Source: Microglena sp. YARC (taxonomy: Eukaryota > Chlorophyta > Chlorophyceae > Chlamydomonadales > Chlamydomonadaceae). Taken from it: 64,000 nt of DNA. Of this stretch, positions 43,653 to 55,646 are shown in pieces. The position numbers and the translations under genes are program-made. Numbering within the stretch: position 1 is the first letter of the stretch; each line of letters opens with the position of its first letter. The notes under the pieces are model-generated. The model had not been told where the DNA came from. It worked only from the letters and a program-made list of their open reading frames with translations, and did not search any database. Location: positions 52,019,908 through 52,083,907 of the forward strand of contig CM039462.1 in assembly GCA_022414725.1 (NCBI GenBank). The letters are read 5' to 3'.

Positions 43653-43674
43653 TTTTTTTTTTTTTTTTTTTTTT
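43653..43674. repeat. T-tract (22 T)
   Basis: A second long T run, almost the same length as 40092-40114, marking the right edge of the AT-richer helicase segment and the start of C-rich decayed sequence. Confidence 0.7.
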
Positions 43675-46600
43675 CCATTAATACCAAATATAACCGACAA
43701 ACTTCGAGAGCAAATTTCGTAGGCGCTACTTCCCCTCCGCATTAGCGGAAACTGGATTCGGAGTGCCGCCGACGCTAGGCTTTTGTAACGATCACACCCG
43801 CGAGGGAAATGAGCCAATGTCGCCCCCATCTCAGATCCACCGCTCCCCACCTCCACCTCCTCCCAAAGTGCTCCATCTCAATCTGTCGGCGAGCAAGCAG
43901 TTCGAATCCAGGGAAGCAGCGCTCTGGAAGCACCAGAGCGCAGCAAAACCCATGGGAAAAAGTAGGGAATATCAAAGCGCCCAACGCCACTGCCAGCATC
44001 ACCCAACCAAATTCTACCACCAAATCCCCATACCGGGCGGATTACCAATCTACACCAATCAAGAAGAACAACACCACGTTTCGAGCGGACACGCTGTCGC
44101 GAAGCGATCCTGGAACACCTGCTATACAGATATTCAGGATGGGGCACCTGCATACCAAATCCCACTAAGATCGTCACTACCTCCGACGAATCCTGACACC
44201 AATAAAAAAAATATCATCTCCACCTCCAGCATCAAACATTCAAAACCACCACCAAACCCTACTATGGAAAAGTTTCCATCTCCAACGCGACGATCCACAT
44301 CGTCGTCCTTCTTATCCCTCTAACAAGCACAGCCTTCCTACACCGCAAACACTTGCAACTCTCAAGCCCCACAAACCCTACCCACGATACTATGCTCCGA
44401 TATGGCCCTACCAATCCAAGCTCACTCACAGTGAGAACTACGAGTCTGCCTCCCAGTAACGACCTGTACTCACGCACCGACCCTCAACCTCCATCCCGAC
44501 CATCGCTGCGTCTCCCTGCTCTGCAACAACACACACTCCATCCAAAACCAACATCTCCCCCAATTCACACCTTACTCGGGGATAATACCGTCCATCGCGG
44601 CGAAGTGAGAGTCCTATTGAATCCTGCAGATTCAATGGGGGCAAAAGCCTGACGCAGCCCCCAAATGGAAAGCATAAGCCTGACGGCAGCTATCCGACAC
44701 CTCGCAAATAACAATATCTCCTCGACAGGTCTCAGTGGCACCAAGCCTGTGCCTCGAATCCAGAACGGACGTCCTCTACCCCCCCGAGGATTCATCGCGC
44801 AACGCCACTTCTTCCTGGATGCTACAACCATACACGGAGCCATCCGAGCCTATGAGACCCACGAGAAATTAACGCAAACCACCCACCCTCCGTCATGCCC
44901 AACGAACGAATCAGTCTTCCACACACATCGACCCCTTCGCGGCCGAGCTGACGCGACCAAACAGTTGTGACTTTACCCCATCCACGCATTCCCCAAGATG
45001 ACCAAGATTATCAAGTGCGCTGGGAGGCATTGTTTCGCAACACTTACACCAAGCCAATGAGGCATACCAAACAGGCCTAGACCGGCTTCTTCCTGGACAA
45101 TGCCTTGGCTTGCACCCACCCTGACTCTGTTGCTAGGCATGTCAACGCAGCATATTCCCAGCACAGATGCACCACCCTGAGCATACTGGCTGGCGACATC
45201 AGTGAGAAGCATGTCGATCAAGTCCGCAGCACCCCCTACCTACACCTTGTAGAGTGAAAGGTAACAGTCCACATTCATGCCACTCACCTGGCGCACAAAC
45301 TCCCCCCTCCTGACTATCAAACACCTCTGCAACTTTGCAGTCCTATCCAAAAGCAGAAACCTTGAGACAGAGGTACCCACTCTCACCCCTCTAGTAAACA
45401 CCAACCACCTCATTCCCTGCAAAATCTTAGTCAATTTGAAGACAGTGAGAAGCCTCTATCCAAGGGCACCATCTCTAGAGCCAACATCATCACATATAGA
45501 CTTACCTCCCTGGGCAGGTCCACCAGAAACCCTGCCTGGCAGATCATTGATGTTTGTCAGCAGGCCAGGATCTCCACCCATACTCCCCAGTGGGATCAGT
45601 GTCCATTTCTCAGGAGCAGAAACCCACCACTACTGCCACAACACTTTCTACCCATCCCCGCAACTAGTCCCCCCGGCCCAGAAAACCAACCCTGCTACAC
45701 CCACACCAGCCCCAGGGGCATCTCCAGACCCCCCTAGCTGAAGGGGGAGAATGAGCATATGACAGAAGCACCAGGCACAGATGTCACTGACTACTCCCAC
45801 ACCCCTCTCATTTCAACCCTGCACACATGCCCCTGCGCCACCATGATTTGGCATGCCCCTTCCCACCAAGAAGGCCTGTCAAGGGGCGAAGAAGCAAGAA
45901 GACCGCAGAACATGACCAAAGATGCAGAAGTCACAGGACCCCCCAGGAAACTCACTCACCCTCACCTCCCCTCAGCTTCTCTGTGCCCACGTGACTGTAT
46001 CCCCCCAGACTGACTTACCCTCGACTTCCACGACATCGAGGAGAGTTCGCCGAGCCCTCTGAAGCTTAACAATGCACTCCGCTGGAAGGAACATCGAACG
46101 CAGAAGACAAACCCAACTGATTGTGACAGCTCGAGGTCATCCTCCAGCTTGCCTTGATTAACACAGAAAGACCAAGTCAGCCACCATACATTGCATAACT
46201 CACTCAACTTCATGATCGGTCAGAGACCATCGGCCGACAACAGGACATATCACCAGCCACATTGCGCCCACTCCCGCAATCAAATCCGGAGTACATTGGA
46301 GTCCCTGCTCCCCCTCACACATCAGGAGGACTGCCACTACAGCTACTAATCATCAGTCCCTCTCACCACACCCTCAGATGCCTACCAGCTGCTCAGTGAT
46401 CTTGAAGACTGACCAGTGATTGTCAACCATTTGAAGACCCCTGGACTGCACCAAGCCAATCATGGAATCCAACAGTCACTACCTACGCTACTCAAGGGAG
46501 GATGCTTCCCCAAGGAGCTGGAGCCCTTATGAGGAACCTACACTCACCAGACCTATGGGACATCATCTCCGGGCAAAAGATCTGCCAGCTATGATAGTCA

Positions 46601-49200
46601 CCACTCGCTCACATTAACACTCCTACACCAGGATGGCATCCCCCTCCACCTTACATATCTATCAACCAGACAACACAAGCCAACCCGACGCATCCACCTC
46701 ATTGCTCTTAACAGAGCTACAGTCCTGATAACCTTCCTCTCCACCCAAGCAATACCTCCATTCTGGTGGCTCTACCTACCACCCTCAGCACCTCCTTCCT
46801 TGACTACACGCCATTGACAAGGCAAGCCAGGCAAGATGAACTCCTGCCACTTGGCATGATCAGGGAGAAGATCCTCCAAAATTCCGCCAAGGAGAAGGCC
46901 CCCTACCCCCACACAAGGTGACCTGGACAATGGAAGGCCGCAAGACCTCCCTGATGGACACCCCCCCGATACCCGATGTCACCACCTACCCAGAAGCCAT
47001 TGTTGACTGCTCCTCAACCCATGCAACCCCTGACCCACCTGCAGCCTGCCACCTGGCACCCTACGAAGCCGCTAATATGATGAATCTTTGGAGCAGATGA
47101 CCATGCACCAGTGAGCACTGCAACCACCCCAGCAGACCCTGAACTTAGAAATGACTAGGAGCACATATCCCATCAAACAGCTCGCTCTACAAGGAAACCC
47201 CAAGTCAAACCAAACCCTAGTAGTACCTTCTACATACTCGCATCCCTGCACCAAAACCAACAACATCACAAACACTCACGCAACTCCACAGGTGCCCAGC
47301 ACCACAGCCAACAAGGCCGTACCCCAAAGCCACCACCTACCCCAAAGGGACACAGGAAGTAGCAATCCCCCCTGAACCTCTGAATAACAGCACTGCTCCA
47401 TCCTGCTCCTTCTCTCTTATCAGCACTTACAACACAATGTCTCAGTGGAACAATCCATAGCAAAAGAGCAACAAGAATAGGGAAAAAATATACATGGATA
47501 TGAGCCCCTCTGGACACATATCTCCCTTATCCATAGTCCTCGGCCAGCACCAAACGCACAAGACCATTATGCCGAAGCTCCTGTGCGTGAGATTACAACC
47601 TGTAACAGAATTAAACCTTAGCCTGCACTCTTACCCATCCCACCTCTCCTCTCCACTACCATAGACAGCTCAGCACTCAGAAAAGACTGCTCAGCAGCAG
47701 TAAGTACCCCTACAGCTGCCCCCCTCCATCTCCTCCTACACCCCCCACACTCAGAGGAGGTAGACCCAAGCGAAGCCAGACGCCTACAAAAGTAAGTCTG
47801 AGTCTAAGCGTACCCATACTGAAGCCCCAAACAGCCTCCCACTGCCAAATACCAATCCACTCCATCAACGCTCTACCTTGGATACAAAAAGCCATGGAAT
47901 ATCAACCACTAGTTCTACGACTTTTGCTAACACACTCCACTCACAGCCGTCAACATAGAGCCACCTGATAATCACTGGAGGTTATGGGATCAATATTTTT
48001 CACCCTCTAGGAACTGATGGTGCAAATTGATAGCCTCTCATTAGTACTAACTATAAGAGGCTTACTCGATCCAGTGCAGATCCTGAGCACTTGAGAATAG
48101 CAATCCCTCGGTACAGAAAGTACATGCAACAAGGAACACCCGCGATAGGGCACACCATTGAGCTACACAACTTCATACTCCTAAAACTGAGAGAAGGGAA
48201 AAACTATGAACAAGGCATCCACTCGTCAGCATGCAAAACAACAATTCTTGAGCAGAATTCCCATCAGATAAGCACCAAATTCACTACTGCATCTATCTGT
48301 CAATGGCTATCGGTCCTGCAATCACTATACAAATATACACAATACAGGGTGGTCCCTTGAACCTCTGACACCTCTGGACCCACTATCAGCTCAACCCCAA
48401 CGATTGGCACCCAGCTCCAGGGGTGCATTACACTCTTAGACGGCGCTTTTACACCTCCGTGTCAAATGGCTATCCATATGTCAAACGGCCTGATCTCGTA
48501 CTTTTGATCCAACCAATCCCCACCCTAATACAATGAATACCATCCTAGACGAACTCTCAACAGATCAAACTAATTCATATCTAACCTAACCACGTATCAC
48601 CAAAACACACACTTTCAAAGCCATCTCAACCACTCACACGAACGAATTAGACGGACTGAAACACGCACACCAGACGAAGACGAATGTTTATCTATCTAGT
48701 CAATCTGAGGATGAAATCCGTTAGCACAAAAATAAGAAGACGCCTACACTCTACCTAAAAAACCTAAAAAAATACGCTTACAAGAACACCACCGCTGCAA
48801 CTAACAAAACGGTCACAGAAGTGACCTTACTCACCAATTACACTGGGAGCGAGGCAACGGTCCCGTGCCCACTACACCCATCCCGCAGCAAGACGTCACA
48901 CAGTACAACCTTGATTACATACAACAACGCATCTAGTGAAGGGGACCTGATGATTCCTGTTGAGCAGTTCCCCCCCAGACCAGAGCAGCAGTCCATCCGC
49001 ACTTGGAAACAAGCCACTCACGGAGAACGTAGTAGCTCAATTACTTCGATTACCAACACTCAGACCTGGGAACATCTGTCCAGCAGGGCAGGAAGACACA
49101 TTCTTAAGTGACCCGAACATTAATCACCACTATCAAGCTGAGCGGGAATTGGATCTCGCCTCACGGGAAGTCCAATCTAATGAATCACATTAAATGATTA
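43675..49200 (+). other. C-rich decayed sequence, probably old LINE 5' part
   Basis: Plus strand is C-rich and G-poor like the LINE sense strands on both sides. Many short Pro/Thr/Ser-rich open frames (for example 43763-44323 and 45277-45741) share no motif with known families and no protease-like CxxHxxN pattern is found. Probably the degenerate N-terminal region of the second LINE or another old element. No credible gene. Confidence 0.4.
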
Positions 49201-52200
49201 AGGACCACACACAGCCAAAAAGATCCCAGGATAATAGATACTCACCATAAAATTAATACGACTAGAGAAACCAAACCTACTCTCACACAAGAAAAATCCA
49301 TCTCTAACAACATGATCTAAGATCAAGACATCGCATGATTTATGATACTTACCTACTTCTTATCTCCCCCAAAACGCCCCACAAGAAACCACCAAACGAC
49401 AAAAAAAGGCCCCCCCCAAAAACAAAAAAAAAAAAACAACCCTCCCCTTCCAAAAGCTAACCAGCCGTGGACAAAACTACCTGCAACACCTCAGCAGCGG
49501 GTTCATTACACTAATCAGGAAACAGTCCCTGCTCACAGTCAATGATCGAACTCCAGTCGACTCTCTGGACACATACCTACCCCCACAACCATAAAACCAA
49601 CATTAACCCATGCATATGGGGTCTACATGCCCCTGATAACAATAGACCATCCAACAAACCACGAGGCACATCGTACTCTAACAATACCATTTACCATCCA
49701 CCCACATTAACTAGAAAATCCTACCACATAATCTAAGCGAGGCGCGACTGGAATGCCACAATGCCCCACTTTCGACAGAAGCAGTCTAACGATTAATATC
49801 CAGACTGACACTTTTTCTCACCAGCAACCACTATAGGAAGTTTCACTCTGTATCATCCACAACCACAACGCATGACCCTAACACTTCGACATATTTTTTC
49901 TTGCAGAACAACAACCCTACAGAGTCGTATTGATGATATCTGACTCCATATTCAACTCCCGGACCTCGGCACCCACACCATGTAAAGCTTTCAACCCCAA
50001 TTGGCTTGGGGAACCTAGACACATGCCTTTTGAGCAACGCCTCCTCACACTCTCCTTCCCCCCTCCTGCCATACTTCCAACAACACCTACACTCCTCAGC
50101 TCCTCCGTCATCTTCGACAATATCAGACGATGAGAAGAAATTGAACCTCTTAGGCAAGACCTTATTACTCCGATACAGTATAGCAGTGGCAGGCAATTCT
50201 GAGCTCCCAACTAGGCAGTAGATCGCTGCAAATTTGCTCATGACCTATCTTGGGGAAGAGCAGGAATTGCTCTCACATTCATCCATATCCCGGCTTAGGA
50301 ACTGATGATTGCAAGCTTGGCAGAAGATCAACAGTATGCGACCACTTAATGACCACCCTGCATCTAAGCCCGCTCAGTATCATGCATTAGATGAAATTGC
50401 CACTACCAATACCATTCTGGCATCTGTCTCAGCAGAAAGACATGCTAAAATCTACCAAACTAACGCACACGTGAAACACTTAAATCTCCGCACAATCCTA
50501 GCTCCAATGGACATCAGGGATATGATACTGCGCTCCTCATCTTTCCCCAGACTGCCCTCTACACTACAAACGCAGTTCACTTCTCGCTCTCCCAACCCCT
50601 TCTTACCCATACCCGTCAATTCACTCTGATGATACAACACACTATCCAGGTGCTACGAGTTGCATTATCCAAGCCTGCAAAGGAGCGAAAGAAGCACCTT
50701 TAAGGCCATCAGAAGTTTCGCCATCGCCTTAATTACATCGGCCGCGGGTTATGGCATAGTAAATCTTCAAACCAGCGGCACCCACTTGCTCACCACTGTC
50801 TTCTTCTTTAACCAGCAAGACTGAAGCCTACTACATACTTAAAAAAACTAACGATTCTCTTGAACTTTTTGACCACTACGACATGGCAACTCAATGTCCC
50901 CCTGTGCCCCCCCTATGGCGCTACTACGCTGCCTGACTCCACCACGTCCCTGGGAACACACACTGAACAAATTTCACTCGAAACCCCCGCCACTCTATTC
51001 AGCATACTGCCTTCACCCTACACTACCTCTCATCTCCAACTGCCTAACCGTACTGCATCAGAAAAACTGGCCTACAAATAAAGCCACAGTGACCAGATGG
51101 GATACCAATGAATTATTTGATGTGTCTCCCACCGAGAATGCACACTGTCATATCAACAAACTTATGTTCAAATTCCTGGATTTAGCCTGGAGAAAACCGC
51201 ACAGACTTGCTGGAAAACTTCTCAACCAGTTTTATGCTTTCACAAAAATCTTGACCCATACTTCCCAGAACTTAGACCATAGGATTAACAATTTCTGTGT
51301 GCTAAATGCGTCTGGACCTTCTCTACATCACAACAAATTTTCCACTATTCAGAACTCAATCATAATTCCTCAGCGTTGCCAAGAGGGATTCAGAAAAAGA
51401 CAGAGCACCTATAGGCAGCTCGTCAACTCTTCACAACAAGAGGATTCTTCCTCTTCCAACAAGACTTGTACCAGCTTGACTTTGGACTTTAGCTCTGCCG
51501 TTCCAACATGATAGATTTTACAAAACTTCCTTTGCATTATGCACACCTTGGATTCACCCAGCGACCCATGACCTAGTCAGGGATCTACTGCATCAAATCC
51601 CAACACGTCACAGTCTACTTAAACACTTCTTTCTGGTGGCCATACTCCATCACCCACGCGGGATCAGATCCAGGGAAACACCGTCCCTCCGTCCTCTTCA
51701 TCATCTTTTTGCAACCCCTCCACCGATGGCTATCTAGGAGGCAGGGGACATCGTGAGCTGCCTCTCTATCCACGAGACGGACGGCTGACGATACACCTTC
51801 ACTCTAAGCAGCCTGGGGTATGCGATGACACCAGCAGTCTCGGGTGGACGGCGAGGACCCTCCGGGCTCAATGTGGTACAGATCCCAACTGTATCAGCAC
51901 CTGGTCTGGCAATTCGTCCTCTTCATGATGCTACTAATGTGTAGGTCAGTGGATCCTTCACAAGACCACCCCTCAAAACGCCACTCCAAAATGATATCCT
52001 CAAACAAAGACTCCAGGATCAAAATACCCTTGGGAGACACATATGGCACTTATCAACACAGATATAGCCTACAAATACCTCTAGGAGTCCACATTCTCTC
52101 TACCCTCAACTGGAAACCCAATTGCATGCCACCCTTGACATTTATCTAACACAAAGGGCTGACCATATACTCACAAGGTAAAAGCGGGCAACCCCTGAAC

Positions 52201-54646
52201 AATGCATACGCTATAATCAATACAATGATCAGAGCAGCCATCAAATATTCTATGATCGTAGCCCCCTTCTCATCTCACAGACATCACATTATAGAGTAAG
52301 CAGTACTAAGACAGTCAAGCACTGTGCAGCAGCCTTCCCTGTCCTTCCCACTAGGGATACACCTGCCCAAACAGAGGCATTGCGCCTAAGGGACTCCCCT
52401 CTCTCCTCGACTGATTTATATACACTTAAATTACTTTGCTACTGCCCTCACGTCCGGCATGAATGACACATGGGACGCCTTGGCATACTAATTATCTCTC
52501 TCTCAGCTAAAACGCTCAAACTTTTCCCAACTCTCACTTCAACCTCTCTCTCCAATCCCAATATTCATCTCTGCCGGCAATTGTCAACTCCTAGTCGTTC
52601 AACTCCAATCCCTGCGAATGAACAGAACTCCTGGATAACGTCATCATCAATCGTACTCCCCTCAACCTCTCACATCCTGTTCCTTGTGACCTCCCTTCCC
52701 AAACGATCTAGGTGATCTATACATCCACGACCTGGTTACTCAGCATGGCACTCACTTATTCACTACCATACGGATCTCCTCTTACTCAACACAGGGCAAA
52801 GGTACAAAGCAACCATCGGCCGCTCCATTCTTAACCTCCTTAAAGCACAGCCTCGTTACTGGTTCGAGACAGCCCGCCTTGCTTGCCTTTCCTCAGCATG
52901 CACCCTCTTTCCTTCCGCGCGACGACTTACCCTCGTCAATACCCATCCCACCTCATACGTCAGCTTCCTATGCGCATCCGAACATGTTTGTCGCCGCCTG
53001 GCTCACCCTTAACCTTCAGCGCTACCCCACACAGCGAGCGCACCTACCTGTCAAGGAAGGGACTACACAGTAAAGACCTTCGTGACTCAGCGGGAACACT
53101 GGTGGGTACGTGGTACCCCTGCAACTCCACAGCCGAATGGAACGAACCAAGGTCGACCATTTACGGTAAAGCTGGGGAACCAACAAATACGAAGCAAGGC
53201 AAACTGGGATGCCCGCTTCACCTCTGCAAGGCTTCATCCTCCGCGGCCTTCATTGCAGCCTTCTTTAAGAACTACATAATTACTAAGGCTCACCCTGATC
53301 TTCTCAAGGCATGCAATGCTTCCCCCTATGCCTAGGATCCCTTCCCCATACCAACGTCTCCTTCACCTCACTATGGTAAACAGGTACACACCGTCAGCAA
53401 TACACCAGCTGCGCGCAGCAAACGGACATGGACACTAGGGACATCCAGCCTCAGCCAAACACACTGGCCACCTCCAGATGGGCACTTCCCCTCACATGCA
53501 CAACGACCATATCCGTAATATCCAAATTCGGTTAACCTATCCCTTCAAGTACACAAATATTAACTTCCCACCATTCCACCTCTGAGATCACTGGAACTTT
53601 CACCAATATACGCTCAACCACACCACCTCATAATGCTGGGCCAATTCCACCTATGACCCCTTCGTCCAGGCTTTCAAAGACACACCCACCACACAACCCA
53701 TCTTACCCCAGAAGAGACCTCCTGTCTACCTCCCAGAACAGGGCATGGGACCACTTAACTGGCTTCAATGCGATAAAACATCCCTATGTCCACAAACTCT
53801 TCATCATCAGACTCTCATGGACGAAACCCTACTGGGACATCACAGACATCAAACACACAGCCCAATTGGCATCCGTCACTCAATGGTCAGAGAGGGCCAG
53901 CAAACCTCACACGCTGAGACACTGGACATTCCTCTACACCCGCCGGGAAATGTGTTGGGATAGTAAAACCCTTCTCACCTCCTCCAACACCTATGAATAC
54001 AATAAAACTACGCCTGTCTACTTGGAACCAACTCACAAAGGAGATTCTTAGCTGACCTTGCAGCCTATACAAGACCAGGACACTCCTGCCTCACCTTACC
54101 TCTTCCCTCAGCCCTGCACCAAGCTAACCTACACCTCAACTCACCATCACGCAGCTGCTGACTCATCAACCTAGATTCGCCTATGCAGAATTTGATCTCC
54201 ATTAAACCCAGCTAGACCATGACTTTTTGGTAGGCCAACGGGGATCTCTTCACAGCATTGGACAGGGGGATGGCCTGGTGGACATCTACGGGATCCGTAC
54301 GCGATGCAGACAAGGCACTCAGGTGGGCTCTAGCCAGTGCTGGAACGAGAAAGCACAACACTCCACATTGCATGTCTTACTCATCAAGGCACCTATAATG
54401 CTGTTGCCGACCATCCCCCCTACAAGAAACTTCTTGCACCAACTCTGGATTCCACACCAAGTGGACACCAGACCTTTTCTGAAATCTACAGCCACTCTGA
54501 ATGGCTTAGGGGCAAACATAAACCTCTCTCCCCGAGGAGCTCACATTCTCATCATCAGAACCCAGAGCAGCAACTGAATAGGGCCTAACCGTCTCAGGGT
54601 TCACGACATCTGGTCACGGCGCCATGCTAGGGCTCTCACCCTTGGG
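49201..54646 (+). pseudogene. Second, older LINE relic (APE, RT, RNase H traces)
   Basis: Matches the LINE at 31-40 kb in scattered blocks: GGFITLIRKQ (about 49499) against GGVIILTHKQ; GVYMP (about 49618-49632); CQEGFRKRQSTYRQL (about 51378) against SQEGFRQNRSTHRQL; LTLDFSSA (about 51474); FIIFLQPLHRWL (about 51697); a catalytic region reading TATGCGATGACACC (about 51817), where one base of the YADD codons is lost; YKYL near 52068; and HQGTYNAVAD (about 54385), the RNase H end motif. Pervasive indels and stops show it is much older than the first LINE. Its C-terminal nuclease would lie in the assembly gap. Confidence 0.7.
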
Positions 54647-55646
54647 NNNNNNNNNNNNNNNNNNNNNNNNNNNNNNNNNNNNNNNNNNNNNNNNNNNNNN
54701 NNNNNNNNNNNNNNNNNNNNNNNNNNNNNNNNNNNNNNNNNNNNNNNNNNNNNNNNNNNNNNNNNNNNNNNNNNNNNNNNNNNNNNNNNNNNNNNNNNNN
54801 NNNNNNNNNNNNNNNNNNNNNNNNNNNNNNNNNNNNNNNNNNNNNNNNNNNNNNNNNNNNNNNNNNNNNNNNNNNNNNNNNNNNNNNNNNNNNNNNNNNN
54901 NNNNNNNNNNNNNNNNNNNNNNNNNNNNNNNNNNNNNNNNNNNNNNNNNNNNNNNNNNNNNNNNNNNNNNNNNNNNNNNNNNNNNNNNNNNNNNNNNNNN
55001 NNNNNNNNNNNNNNNNNNNNNNNNNNNNNNNNNNNNNNNNNNNNNNNNNNNNNNNNNNNNNNNNNNNNNNNNNNNNNNNNNNNNNNNNNNNNNNNNNNNN
55101 NNNNNNNNNNNNNNNNNNNNNNNNNNNNNNNNNNNNNNNNNNNNNNNNNNNNNNNNNNNNNNNNNNNNNNNNNNNNNNNNNNNNNNNNNNNNNNNNNNNN
55201 NNNNNNNNNNNNNNNNNNNNNNNNNNNNNNNNNNNNNNNNNNNNNNNNNNNNNNNNNNNNNNNNNNNNNNNNNNNNNNNNNNNNNNNNNNNNNNNNNNNN
55301 NNNNNNNNNNNNNNNNNNNNNNNNNNNNNNNNNNNNNNNNNNNNNNNNNNNNNNNNNNNNNNNNNNNNNNNNNNNNNNNNNNNNNNNNNNNNNNNNNNNN
55401 NNNNNNNNNNNNNNNNNNNNNNNNNNNNNNNNNNNNNNNNNNNNNNNNNNNNNNNNNNNNNNNNNNNNNNNNNNNNNNNNNNNNNNNNNNNNNNNNNNNN
55501 NNNNNNNNNNNNNNNNNNNNNNNNNNNNNNNNNNNNNNNNNNNNNNNNNNNNNNNNNNNNNNNNNNNNNNNNNNNNNNNNNNNNNNNNNNNNNNNNNNNN
55601 NNNNNNNNNNNNNNNNNNNNNNNNNNNNNNNNNNNNNNNNNNNNNN
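54647..55646. other. Assembly gap, exactly 1000 N
   Basis: A round 1000 N indicates a placeholder of unknown true length. It separates the decayed LINE from the satellite array, so the LINE/satellite boundary is not observed. Open frames spanning it are meaningless. Confidence 0.99.

Noticed and set aside
45277..45741. 154-codon plus-strand frame as a gene
   Set aside because: Pro/Ser/Thr-rich, no motif, no splice support, and embedded in C-rich decayed element sequence where chance open frames are common.
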